This document shows, piece by piece, positions 46,886 through 55,472 of a DNA stretch of 64,000 nt. A program made the translations under genes and the position numbers. Every line of letters starts with the position of its first letter. Positions within the stretch are counted from its first letter, which is position 1. The stretch lies in assembly GCA_003134505.1 (NCBI GenBank), contig PLBK01000012.1:39257-103256 (forward strand). Reading direction: 5' to 3'. A model generated the notes under the pieces. It searched no databases. It was not told where the DNA came from and saw only the letters and a program-made list of their open reading frames with translations. The stretch is from Actinomycetota bacterium (lineage in GTDB: Bacteria; Actinomycetota; Thermoleophilia; Gaiellales; Gaiellaceae).

Positions 46886-47848
46886 TTACTTGCGCGGCAG
46901 CTTGGCGATGAGCAGCTTCGCGTCGGCAAGGAACGGCGACGGCCCTGCGGCCACGACGCGCTGGAGCTGAACCCTCGCCGCTTTCAGCTGGGCGATCCAG
47001 ATCAGCATCAGCCCGAGGTGGAAGCGGACCGTGATCGCCTTCGGGAAGACGCGAACGAGCGGGCCGAGGCGCGAGAACGCGACCGCCGGCCGGTCCTTGT
47101 CGAACAGGCCGACGGCGGCCGCCACCCGCGCGTCGGGATCGTGCGGCGCCAGGGCCGCGGCGGCCGCGAACTGCCGCTCCGCCGAGATCGGGCGACCGAG
47201 GGCCTGGAGCTCGACCCCGTAGAGCAGCTTCGCGTGCGCTTCCCCGGTTCGGGCATGGAGGCGGAGGTACGCGTACTGCTGCACCGGCGAGAGACCTTCC
47301 AGCGCCGCGGGAGGAGGAAAGCTCGGGAAGAACTGCGGCAGCCCGCGGAAGTCGCGCGGATGGAGCAGATCGCCGGCCCGTACCGCGTACGCCGTGTCGG
47401 GCTGAGCTGCCTTCGCCTTCCGCCAGGCGGCCTGCGCCTCCGTCAGCCGCCCCTTCCAGAACAGCCCGATGCCGAGCGTGAGCTGCGCCAGCGAGCTTCG
47501 CGGATTGGCACCGGCGAGCTTCCCCAGACGGTCGAAGCCGGCCGGCCAGTCCGCGAGCGCGGACCCGACCTGCGCCTCGAGCGACCGGTAGCGCGCGAAC
47601 ACCGCGGCGGCCGCCTTCAGCTGTCCGCGGCTGTACAGGCTCTCCGCGTTCCGCAGCGCGGTCGCCTCCGGATCGGTGCGGACGCCGAGGTCGAGCAAGA
47701 GCGGCGGCCGGCCCTTCTGCAGCACCGGAGCCGCCTGCGTCTGCCCCCCGCTCCCGGTCCGCGTCAGCAGGGTCACGCCGACCGTCGCCCCCGCTGCGGC
47801 GAGCGCCAGGGCGGCGACGAGCAGCCGGGTCCGTGTCCTGGGCGACAT
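46886..47848 (-). CDS. Tetratricopeptide-like hypothetical exported/membrane protein
   Basis: MSPRTRTRLLVAALALAAAGATVGVTLL followed by helical repeat-like sequence; start codon 4 nt after the repeated element. Confidence 0.7.
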   Translation of the reverse strand: MSPRTRTRLLVAALALAAAGATVGVTLLTRTGSGGQTQAAPVLQKGRPPLLLDLGVRTDPEATALRNAESLYSRGQLKAAAAVFARYRSLEAQVGSALADWPAGFDRLGKLAGANPRSSLAQLTLGIGLFWKGRLTEAQAAWRKAKAAQPDTAYAVRAGDLLHPRDFRGLPQFFPSFPPPAALEGLSPVQQYAYLRLHARTGEAHAKLLYGVELQALGRPISAERQFAAAAALAPHDPDARVAAAVGLFDKDRPAVAFSRLGPLVRVFPKAITVRFHLGLMLIWIAQLKAARVQLQRVVAAGPSPFLADAKLLIAKLPRK

Positions 47849-47852
47849 GTAC

Positions 47853-48083
47853 GTGCCCCTCCCGGCGATGCTCGCCGGCTTCTGGCCCGCGATCACGCTG
47901 CGCGCTGCCACCCCGCTCCGGCGATGCCAAAGCCACCGCCTCCGCTCCTTGGCCGGCTCGGTCGACCCTCCGCCGGCTGCGTCCTCAGTCGCGCCCGTAT
48001 TTGCCAATACGAACGCTCCCTGCGTCCTTGCATCGCTTGGTGCTCGCAACCCAGAACATCGCCAGCATCACCGGAAGGGGCAC
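47853..48083 (-). ncRNA. 231-nt repeated element, copy 2 (inverted relative to copy 1)
   Basis: Reverse complement aligns over its full length with 44910..45140; ends GTGCCCCTTCCGGTGATGC../..GCATCGCCGGGAGGGGCAC are complementary. Confidence 0.7.
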
Positions 48084-48203
48084 GGCTCGACGATACGGGA
48101 ATCCCGGCGGCCCTCCGTCCGTTGAGGTGTCGAAGCCGCGGAAACGGGCAGCAAAACCCCGAGACTTTCACGAGTAAACCTTGAAGCTATACTTTTGAAA
48201 CCA

Positions 48204-49382
48204 ATGGCCAGCTATCGCGACCTCCTCCGCCAGGTGAAGTCCGAGATCGACGAGCTGGACGCCTCTGCCGCCGCCCGGCTGATCGAAGGGCCTGAGGCAC
48301 CCGCGCTGCTCGACGTCCGCGAGCTGCACGAGTGGAAGGAAGGCCACATCCCGGGCGCCGTCCACATCCCGCGCGGCTCGCTCGAGTCGAACGTCGAACA
48401 GGCGCTTCCCGACCGCGACCGCCCCGTCGTCGTCTACTGCTCGGCCGGCAACCGGTCGGCGTTCGCGGCGAAGACGCTCGGTGAGCTCGGCTACGGGACG
48501 GTCTACTCGCTCGCGGGCGGCTTCACCGACTGGAAGCGGAACGGATTCCCCACCGTCCTCCCGCGGGCGCTCGATGAGGAGAAGCGCACGCGCTACAGCC
48601 GTCACCTGCTGATCCCCGAGGTCGGCGAGAAGGGCCAGCTCGCGCTGCTCGACTCGCGCATGCTGCTGATCGGCGCCGGCGGACTCGGCTCCCCCGCGTC
48701 GCTCTACCTCGCGGCCGCAGGGGTCGGGACGATCGGGATCGTGGATGACGACGTCGTCGACGCCACCAACCTGCAGCGCCAGATCGTCCACTCGACCGAG
48801 CGGCTCGGCGAGTCGAAGGCCGAGTCGGCGAAGCAGACGATCGAGGCGCTCAACCCCGACGTGCAGGTCAAGCTGTTCAAGGAGCGGCTGACGTCCGAGA
48901 ACGTCGACCGGATCCTCGGCGAGGGCTGGGACGTGATCGTCGACGGCGCCGACAACTTCCCCACGCGCTACCTGCTGAACGACGCGTCCGTGTGGCACCG
49001 GATCCCGGTCGTGCACGGCTCGATCTTCCGTTTCGAGGGCCAGGTCACCGTCTTCAAGCCGCACGAGGGGCCGTGCTACCGCTGCCTGTTCCCCCAGCCG
49101 CCGCCGCCCGAGCTTGCCCCGAGCTGCGCCGAGGGCGGCGTGCTCGGCGTCCTGCCGGGGATCATCGGCTCGCTGCAGGCGAACGAGGCCATCAAGCTCG
49201 CGGTCGGGATCGGCGATCCGCTCGTCGGCCGGCTGCTGCTGTTCGACGCGCTCGCGCCCTCGTTCACCGAGGTGACGCTGCGGCGCGACCCGGCCTGCCC
49301 GGTGTGCGGCGAGTCGCCGACGATCACCGAGTACGTCGACTACGTCGAGTTCTGTCAGGGCCGTCCGGCCGGGGTGCACTGA
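48204..49382 (+). CDS. moeZ: MoeB/MoeZ-type adenylyltransferase with N-terminal rhodanese domain
   Basis: Rhodanese VVYCSAGNRSAFAAKTL; E1-like RYSRHLLIPEVGEKGQ, LLIGAGGLGSPASLYLAAAGVGTIGIVDDDVVDATNLQRQ; CxxC pairs CYRC / CPVC. Confidence 0.92.
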   Translation: MASYRDLLRQVKSEIDELDASAAARLIEGPEAPALLDVRELHEWKEGHIPGAVHIPRGSLESNVEQALPDRDRPVVVYCSAGNRSAFAAKTLGELGYGTVYSLAGGFTDWKRNGFPTVLPRALDEEKRTRYSRHLLIPEVGEKGQLALLDSRMLLIGAGGLGSPASLYLAAAGVGTIGIVDDDVVDATNLQRQIVHSTERLGESKAESAKQTIEALNPDVQVKLFKERLTSENVDRILGEGWDVIVDGADNFPTRYLLNDASVWHRIPVVHGSIFRFEGQVTVFKPHEGPCYRCLFPQPPPPELAPSCAEGGVLGVLPGIIGSLQANEAIKLAVGIGDPLVGRLLLFDALAPSFTEVTLRRDPACPVCGESPTITEYVDYVEFCQGRPAGVH

Positions 49383-50587
49383 TGGCCACCGTCCGCATCC
49401 CGCCCACGCTCCGCACCTCGACGGGCGGCGCGCGCGAGGTCGAGGCCTCCGGCGGGACCGTCCGCGACCTGCTCGACGACCTGACCGAGCGGTTCCCGAC
49501 GCTGCGGGGCCAGGTGTGGGAGAACGACGAGATCGCGCCGTTCGTGAACGTCTACGTCGAGGGCGAGGACGTCCGCACGCTCGACGGCCTCGAGACCGAG
49601 GTCGGCGAGGCGACGACGGTGATCCTGCTGCCCGCGATGGCCGGCGGCCAGCGCGTCGACCTCGCCCCCTCGCTGCTCGACCTGGTCGGCCACACGCCGC
49701 TCGTCGAGCTGCGACGTCTGTCCCCCGACGGCGTCTCGATCTACGCCAAGCTCGAGGGCCAGAACCCGACCGGGTCGATCAAGGACCGGGTCGCCAAGGC
49801 GATGATCGAGGCCGCGGAGGCGTCGGGCGAGCTCGAGCCGGGCCGCGAGCTGCTCGAGCCGACCAGCGGCAATACCGGCATCTCGCTCGCGTTCATCGCG
49901 CGCCTGAAGGGCTACAAGCTGACCTGCGTCATGCCCGGGAACGCGACCGAAGAGCGCAAGCGGCTGCTGCGGCTGTACGGCGCCGAGATCATCGAGTCGC
50001 CCGGGCCCGAGGGATCGAACGGCGCCGTGCGCATGGCCCTCGAGATCGCCGAGCGCGACCCGCGCTACTACATGCCCTTCCAGTACGCGAACGAGGCCAA
50101 TCCGCGCGCCCACTACGAGGGCACCGGCGCGGAGATCGCAGAGGTGCTCGACCGCGTCGACGTGCTCGTCGCCGGCCTCGGCACCGGGGGGACGCTGATG
50201 GGGGCGGGTGAGCGGCTGCGTGAGAGCTTCCCCGACGTGGTCGTCGCCGCTGCCGAGCCGCTCCCCGGCGATCCCGTGATGGGGCTGCGCTCGCTCGAGG
50301 ACGGCTACGTCCCGCCGATCCTGGACGTGTCCAAGCTCGACCGCAAGCTGCTCGTCTCGAACGCCGAGTCGGTCGCCGGGCTGCGGGCGCTGCTCGACCG
50401 TGAGGGCATCTTCGCCGGCGTCTCCTCGGGAGCCGTCGTGCACGTGGCCCGTAGGCTCGCCGAGGAGGCAGACGAAGGCTCGATCGTCGTCTGCGTCCTC
50501 GCCGACGCCGGCTGGAAGTACCTCTCCGCCGACTTCTGGGACGCTCCGGACCCGGAAGCTTCGATGGAGAGCGGCCACTGGTGGTAG
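49382..50587 (+). CDS. CysO (MoaD/ThiS-like sulfur carrier) fused to CysM-type cysteine synthase
   Basis: N-terminal VRIPPTLRTSTGGAREVEA..VNVYVEGEDVRTLDGL..VILLPAMAGG continuing in frame into LDLVGHTPLVELRRLSP..KLEGQNPTGSIKDR..EPTSGNTGISLA..ADAGWKYLS. Confidence 0.92.
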   Translation: MATVRIPPTLRTSTGGAREVEASGGTVRDLLDDLTERFPTLRGQVWENDEIAPFVNVYVEGEDVRTLDGLETEVGEATTVILLPAMAGGQRVDLAPSLLDLVGHTPLVELRRLSPDGVSIYAKLEGQNPTGSIKDRVAKAMIEAAEASGELEPGRELLEPTSGNTGISLAFIARLKGYKLTCVMPGNATEERKRLLRLYGAEIIESPGPEGSNGAVRMALEIAERDPRYYMPFQYANEANPRAHYEGTGAEIAEVLDRVDVLVAGLGTGGTLMGAGERLRESFPDVVVAAAEPLPGDPVMGLRSLEDGYVPPILDVSKLDRKLLVSNAESVAGLRALLDREGIFAGVSSGAVVHVARRLAEEADEGSIVVCVLADAGWKYLSADFWDAPDPEASMESGHWW

Positions 50588-50958
50588 TAGTGCCCGCCGC
50601 TTTGCGCCGGGCACTAGAGGCTCACGCGGCAGCCGAGGCGCCCAACGAAGCATGCGGGCTCCTGGCGTTCCGTGGCGGAGTCGCGGAACGCTATCTGCCG
50701 GCCGACAACGAGGCGGCGAGCCCGTACCGGTTCACGCTCAAGCCGCGCGACCCCATGGACTTCTTCCTGGAGGACGAGGGCTACGAGCTCGCCGTCTTCC
50801 ACTCGCACCCGACCGACAAGGCGGAGCCGTCCCGCACCGACATCCAGAACATCGGCCAGTGGGAAGGCCGGCCCTACCTGATCCTGTCGCGACCGAAGGG
50901 CGAGCTCCGCGCCTGGCGGATCGCGGACGGCCGCGCCGAGGAGCTCGAGATCGAGTGA
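50581..50958 (+). CDS. JAMM/MPN+ metalloprotease (Mec-like)
   Basis: NEACGLLAF and AVFHSHPTDKAEPSRTD = HxHx7Sx2D JAMM motif; overlaps cysM end. Confidence 0.92.
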   Translation: MVVVPAALRRALEAHAAAEAPNEACGLLAFRGGVAERYLPADNEAASPYRFTLKPRDPMDFFLEDEGYELAVFHSHPTDKAEPSRTDIQNIGQWEGRPYLILSRPKGELRAWRIADGRAEELEIE

Positions 50959-50987
50959 CGGGCGGCCCCTCCGCGGGACCGCCCGTC
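50957..50987. terminator. Bidirectional terminator-like hairpin
   Basis: GACGGGCGGcCCC-tccgc-GGGaCCGCCCGTC between convergent genes. Confidence 0.7.
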
Positions 50988-51001
50988 ATGCCTGCGTCGG
51001 C

Positions 51002-51376
51002 TCAGTTGACCGTGAAGTTGCCGAACATCTCCGTCGGATGCACGTTGCAATAGAACCGCCACTTGCCCTTCGACAGCTTGATCGTCACCGTCTTCTTGCC
51101 CGTGAAGCCGGCGCTGGTGATCTCCTTGTGGAACTTCCCGCCCGACGTCTGCTTGACGTCGAACGTGTGGATGTCCGCCTTGTCCGTGATCACGAACTTG
51201 TAGCTGCCCGCCTTCAGCGTCTTGACCTTCTTGCCCTTGGAGTCCTTGAGGCTGATCGTGAAGCCCGGCCCGACGGTGCCGTTCAGCGTCGGCGTCGCGG
51301 CCGAGGAGAAGGCCATCGCAGCGCCTGCGGACCCGAGGGTCACAACGGCGGCGACGACTGCGATGCGTGCCCGCAC
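51002..51376 (-). CDS. Cupredoxin/plastocyanin-like secreted protein
   Basis: Signal-like N-terminus; ..DIHTFDVKQ..KWRFYCNVHPTEMFGNFTV. Confidence 0.8.
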   Translation of the reverse strand: MRARIAVVAAVVTLGSAGAAMAFSSAATPTLNGTVGPGFTISLKDSKGKKVKTLKAGSYKFVITDKADIHTFDVKQTSGGKFHKEITSAGFTGKKTVTIKLSKGKWRFYCNVHPTEMFGNFTVN

Positions 51377-51442
51377 AGAGATCCTCCTTCGTAGCTTGGT
51401 GGTTTCCAAGGAAGATACGGGACCGAGGAGGCAGGCGGATTG

Positions 51443-52066
51443 ATGGAAGTCGACCGGATCGCAAACGGGCTGTGGCGCTGGACGGGATTCCACGAGGAGT
51501 GGAAGCACGATGTCGGCTGCGCCTACTTCGAGGGCGACGACGCCGTGTGCCTGATCGACCCACTCGTGCCGCCCGAGGACGGCGACCGCTTCCTGGCGGC
51601 GCTCGACCGCGACGTCTCGCGGCTCGGCGTGCCCGTCCACATCCTCGTCACCGTCTTCTGGCACACGCGGAGCGCGCGCGAGCTGGCCGAGCGGTACGGC
51701 GCCGAGGTGTGGGCATCGTCGCGGGCCCGCGCTGCGGTCGAGCGGCGGGCGGGCCGGGTGCGCACCTTCCGTCCCGGCGACCGGCTGCCCGGCGGTATCG
51801 CCGCCTATGCCACGGCCCGCAGCGGCGAGGTCGTCCTCTACCTGCCGGCGGAGCGCACGCTCGTCGCCGGCGACGTCATCCTCGGCGCGGACGACGGCGC
51901 CCTATGCCTCTGTCCCCGGTCGTGGCTCCCCACCGGGGTGGGCCATGGCGAGCTGAGGGCGAGCCTGCGGCCGCTGCTCGAGCTTCCGGTCGAGCGGGTG
52001 CTGGTCTCGCACGGAACCCCCGTGCTCGTGGGTGGCGCTGCGGCGTTGCGGGAGCTGCTCGCCTAG
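51443..52066 (+). CDS. MBL-fold-like hydrolase with degenerate metal site
   Basis: VGCAYFEGDDAVCLIDPLVPPED..HILVTVFWHTRSARELAERYGAEVWAS..TLVAGDVILG..LVSHGTPVL. Confidence 0.65.
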   Translation: MEVDRIANGLWRWTGFHEEWKHDVGCAYFEGDDAVCLIDPLVPPEDGDRFLAALDRDVSRLGVPVHILVTVFWHTRSARELAERYGAEVWASSRARAAVERRAGRVRTFRPGDRLPGGIAAYATARSGEVVLYLPAERTLVAGDVILGADDGALCLCPRSWLPTGVGHGELRASLRPLLELPVERVLVSHGTPVLVGGAAALRELLA

Positions 52067-53040
52067 AGCTCGACCGCTGCACGCGACGAGGCGGAGCGGA
52101 AGAGGCCGTCGATCACACGCGCCTGGGCAACCGCGTCGTCGCGGCCGAGCAGCGGCTCGCCCTCGCCGCGGATCGCGTCGCTCAGGTTCTCGAGCTCGAG
52201 GCCGTACGAGTTCGCAGGCTCGACCTCGATCCGCTCCACGGCGCCGTCGTGCCGCAGCTCGATCACTGGCCGGTGGCAATGCCACGGGTCGTCGACGAAG
52301 AGCGAGCCTTCGCTGCCGATCGCCTCCAGCTCGTCCCGTTCGGGCATCGCGGTGCTGCAGTCGAACTGGCCGAGGACGTCGCCGGGGAAGCGAAGCGACG
52401 CGGTGAACATCCAGTCCGTGCCGCTCGCCCCCGTCCACTGCTGGCCGTAGACGAGCTCCGGCTCTCCCGCGACGAGGCGCGAGCCGCTGATGCAGTAGCA
52501 GCCGACGTCCATCAGCGCGCCGCCCTCGACGTCCGGGCGCAGGCGGATGTTGTCCTTGTCGTAGAGCCCGTAGCTGAAGCACGAGCGGACGAGGCGCAGC
52601 TCGCCGATCGCGCCCTCGTCCAGGAGCTGCCGCAGGCGCTTCGTCTGCGGGTTGTGGCGCCACATGAACGCCTCCATCAGCAGCTTCCCGGCCCGGTCCG
52701 CCGCGTCGAACGCCTCCGCGACCTTCGCGGGATTGCTGTCGATCGGCTTCTCGCAGAGCACGTGCTTCCCGGCCTCGGCCGCGCGAATCGACCACTCGCA
52801 GTGCATCGTGTTCGGCAGCGAGATGTAGACCGCCTCGATCTCAGGGTCCTCGAGCAGCGCCTCGTAGGAGCCGTGTGCGCGCGGGATCCCCCACTCCGCC
52901 GCGTACGAGTCGGCGCGCTCCTGCGTGCGGCTCGCGACTCCGACCAGGTCGACCTTCGGCGAGGCCTGCGCGGGCGGGATGACGAGGCGGTTGATGTCGG
53001 CGGTCGAGATGATGCCCCACCTGACGGGGTCGTAGGTCAT
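52063..53040 (-). CDS. Gfo/Idh/MocA family oxidoreductase
   Basis: VRWGIISTADINRLVIPPAQ, AVYISLPNTMHCEWSIRAAEAGKHVLCEKPI. Confidence 0.92.
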   Translation of the reverse strand: MTYDPVRWGIISTADINRLVIPPAQASPKVDLVGVASRTQERADSYAAEWGIPRAHGSYEALLEDPEIEAVYISLPNTMHCEWSIRAAEAGKHVLCEKPIDSNPAKVAEAFDAADRAGKLLMEAFMWRHNPQTKRLRQLLDEGAIGELRLVRSCFSYGLYDKDNIRLRPDVEGGALMDVGCYCISGSRLVAGEPELVYGQQWTGASGTDWMFTASLRFPGDVLGQFDCSTAMPERDELEAIGSEGSLFVDDPWHCHRPVIELRHDGAVERIEVEPANSYGLELENLSDAIRGEGEPLLGRDDAVAQARVIDGLFRSASSRAAVEL

Positions 53041-54434
53041 CGTTCCTCCAGGGACTTGACGGCCGGATACAGCGCGCGATAGCGAGCATAGCCCTCGTCG
53101 TACACGCCAGCCCAGGCCGTGTTCGGCTCGATGCGGTCGCGCACGCGCACGCACGCGGCCACAGCCTCCCCGGCACTCGCGAAGGCGCCGTTCGAGACGC
53201 CTGCGAGAAGCGCGGCGCCGTAGGCCGAGCCCTCCTCGACCTCGGTCAGCTCGAGCGGAACACCGAGCACGGAGGCGACGATCTCGAGCCACAGACGGCT
53301 CCGCGCCCCGCCCCCCGACGCGCGCCCGACGCCCGCCTCGACACCCAGCCCGCGCAGGAGCTCGAGCGAGTCGCGCAGGCCGTACGCCACGCCCTCGAGA
53401 ACGGCCCGGACGAGCCCCCCTCGGCCGTGTCTGAGGGACAGACCCTCGAACATGGCCCGGGCGGCCGGGTCGGCATGGGGCGTGCGCTCGCCGGCCAGGT
53501 ACGGCAGGAAGGTCAGGCCCTCCGCTCCCGCCGGCCACTCCTCGGCCTCGCCCACGAGCTGCTCGAACGACGCGTCCGGGGCGAGCGCGTCCCGGAACCA
53601 GCGGAGCGCCCCCGCCGCGTTCAGCATCACGCCCATCGCCTCCCAGACGCCGGGCACCGCGTGGCAGAAGACGTGCACGCGCGCCTGCGGCTCGGCCCGG
53701 TACTCGGGCAGCGCTGCGAGGACGACGCCCGAGGTGCCGAGCACGACCGACAGCGTCCCGGGCTCGACCACACCCACCCCGAGCGCCGCCGCCTGCTGGT
53801 CGCCCGCCCCGCCGTGCACGGTCGACTCGGTGACCGACGGCAGCCACTCGCCTGGGATCTCGAGCGCGTCGATCACCGCCTCCGACCAGCGCCGCCCGCG
53901 CACGTCGAAGAGCAGGGTCCCCGACGCGTCGCCGGCATCGATCGCGTGCTCCCCCGTCAACCGCATGAGCACGTAGTCCTTCGGGAGCAGGATGCGGCAA
54001 ATCCGCGCGTAGACGTCCGGCTCATGGCGGCGCAGCCAGAGGAGCTTCGGCGCCGTGAACCCCGGCAGCGCCCGGTTGCCCGTCAGCTCGATCAGGCGCT
54101 CGAGGCCGATCCGCGCCTCGATCTCCGCGCACTGCTCGCCGGTTCGCTGGTCGTTCCACAGGATCGCCGGGCGCAGCACGCGGTCACGCTCGTCGAGGCA
54201 GACGAGCCCGTGCATCTGGCCCGAGAGCCCGAGCTCGAACTCGTCGAAGGGCAGCCGAGCCAGCACCGCCTCGGCCGCGCGCCACCAGTCCTCGGGATCC
54301 TGCTCGGCCCAGCCCGGATGCGGCATCGAGAGCGGATACGACTCCTCGTCGGTGGCGAGCACCTCGCCGGAGGGCGAGATCGCCACCGCCTTCACGCCGG
54401 TCGTGCCGACGTCCAGCCCGACGAGCACCGTCAC
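53037..54434 (-). CDS. xylB: Xylulokinase-like FGGY carbohydrate kinase
   Basis: VLVGLDVGTTGVKAVAISPSGEVLA, GLSGQMHGLVCLDE, GGAGDQQAAALGVGVV, ASGGGARSRLWLEIVASVL. Confidence 0.88.
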   Translation of the reverse strand: MTVLVGLDVGTTGVKAVAISPSGEVLATDEESYPLSMPHPGWAEQDPEDWWRAAEAVLARLPFDEFELGLSGQMHGLVCLDERDRVLRPAILWNDQRTGEQCAEIEARIGLERLIELTGNRALPGFTAPKLLWLRRHEPDVYARICRILLPKDYVLMRLTGEHAIDAGDASGTLLFDVRGRRWSEAVIDALEIPGEWLPSVTESTVHGGAGDQQAAALGVGVVEPGTLSVVLGTSGVVLAALPEYRAEPQARVHVFCHAVPGVWEAMGVMLNAAGALRWFRDALAPDASFEQLVGEAEEWPAGAEGLTFLPYLAGERTPHADPAARAMFEGLSLRHGRGGLVRAVLEGVAYGLRDSLELLRGLGVEAGVGRASGGGARSRLWLEIVASVLGVPLELTEVEEGSAYGAALLAGVSNGAFASAGEAVAACVRVRDRIEPNTAWAGVYDEGYARYRALYPAVKSLEER

Positions 54435-55441
54435 GGCAGCACCTCGTCGACCCGCACCGGCCGGCGCTCCTCCGTCGACCGCGCGATCGCGAACACGGCC
54501 GCCAGCGTCCACAGGTTGTCAGCCGCCGAGCACTCCGGTTCCTCCCCGGTCCGGATCGCCCGCTTCGCCTCGTTCAGCACGCCGAGCCGGTCGAGCGCGG
54601 GTAGGACGGGCAAGGCGATGCGCCGCCGCGGCTTTCCGTACGGCTCGACGGAGACCGAGCCGCGCAGCGCGTTCCCGACGCCGCCGCTCCAGCCGGCCCG
54701 GCCGCGCGTGCCGACGATCTCCCAGTCGCCGTTCCAGGACGTCTCGCGCCCGGTCGACTCGGCCCACGTTCCGTGGTAGGCGACCGGCGTCCCGTCCGCG
54801 AGTGTCAGGATCGCCTCGACCGTCGGATCGTGCCGGAACGGCCCGTCCGGCGCCGGCCAGCTTCTCGCGTCCGCCTCGACGAGCTCCTGTCCCGTGATCG
54901 CCCGGAGGAGGTCGACGTGGTGGACGGCCATGTCCAGGAGATACGGGTGCGGCATGCGGCCGCGCCAGTCCCGGGGCGAGATCCAGGCCGCACGCAGGTC
55001 ACGCCGGCACTCGCTGCGAATCGCGAGCAGCCGCCCGAGTGAGCCGCCGCGGACGAGCGCCTCGAGCGCGCGCGGCTGGCGCCGGAAGCGGTAGTTCTGC
55101 GACACCATCGCCACCCGGCCGTGCGCCCGAGCGGCGGCGGCGATCGCCTGCGCGTCCGCGAGCGACGAGGCCAGCGGCTTCTCGATCACGACATGGCTGC
55201 CGGCGGCAAGAGCAGTCTCCGCCAGCGGCCGGTGCGTCGCCGGAGGTGAGACGAGCACGACGAGCTGGGGACGGGCAGCGCTGAGGGCCTGCTCCAGGCG
55301 CCGGAAGACCGGCACGCCGAGCCCGCCGGCCCAGTCGCGGGCCGCTGCGCCTGCGTCGACGACCCCGGCGAGCCGGAACCCGCGCGCCCGGGCGACGAGC
55401 TCCGCCCAGCTCTGCCCCCAGAGCCCGACGCCGACCTGCAC
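54431..55441 (-). CDS. Gfo/Idh/MocA family oxidoreductase
   Basis: VVQVGVGLWGQSWAELVARARG, LVSPPATHRPLAETALAAGSHVVIEKPLA. Confidence 0.88.
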   Translation of the reverse strand: MQVGVGLWGQSWAELVARARGFRLAGVVDAGAAARDWAGGLGVPVFRRLEQALSAARPQLVVLVSPPATHRPLAETALAAGSHVVIEKPLASSLADAQAIAAAARAHGRVAMVSQNYRFRRQPRALEALVRGGSLGRLLAIRSECRRDLRAAWISPRDWRGRMPHPYLLDMAVHHVDLLRAITGQELVEADARSWPAPDGPFRHDPTVEAILTLADGTPVAYHGTWAESTGRETSWNGDWEIVGTRGRAGWSGGVGNALRGSVSVEPYGKPRRRIALPVLPALDRLGVLNEAKRAIRTGEEPECSAADNLWTLAAVFAIARSTEERRPVRVDEVLP

Positions 55442-55472
55442 GACGTCCAGCGGTCGGCCCGGGCGGGGCTCG

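Noticed and set aside
45125-48184. 1019-aa plus-strand ORF
   Set aside because: Antisense to clear M20 peptidase and TPR-like genes; Arg/Pro/Gly-rich composition typical of spurious high-GC shadow frames.
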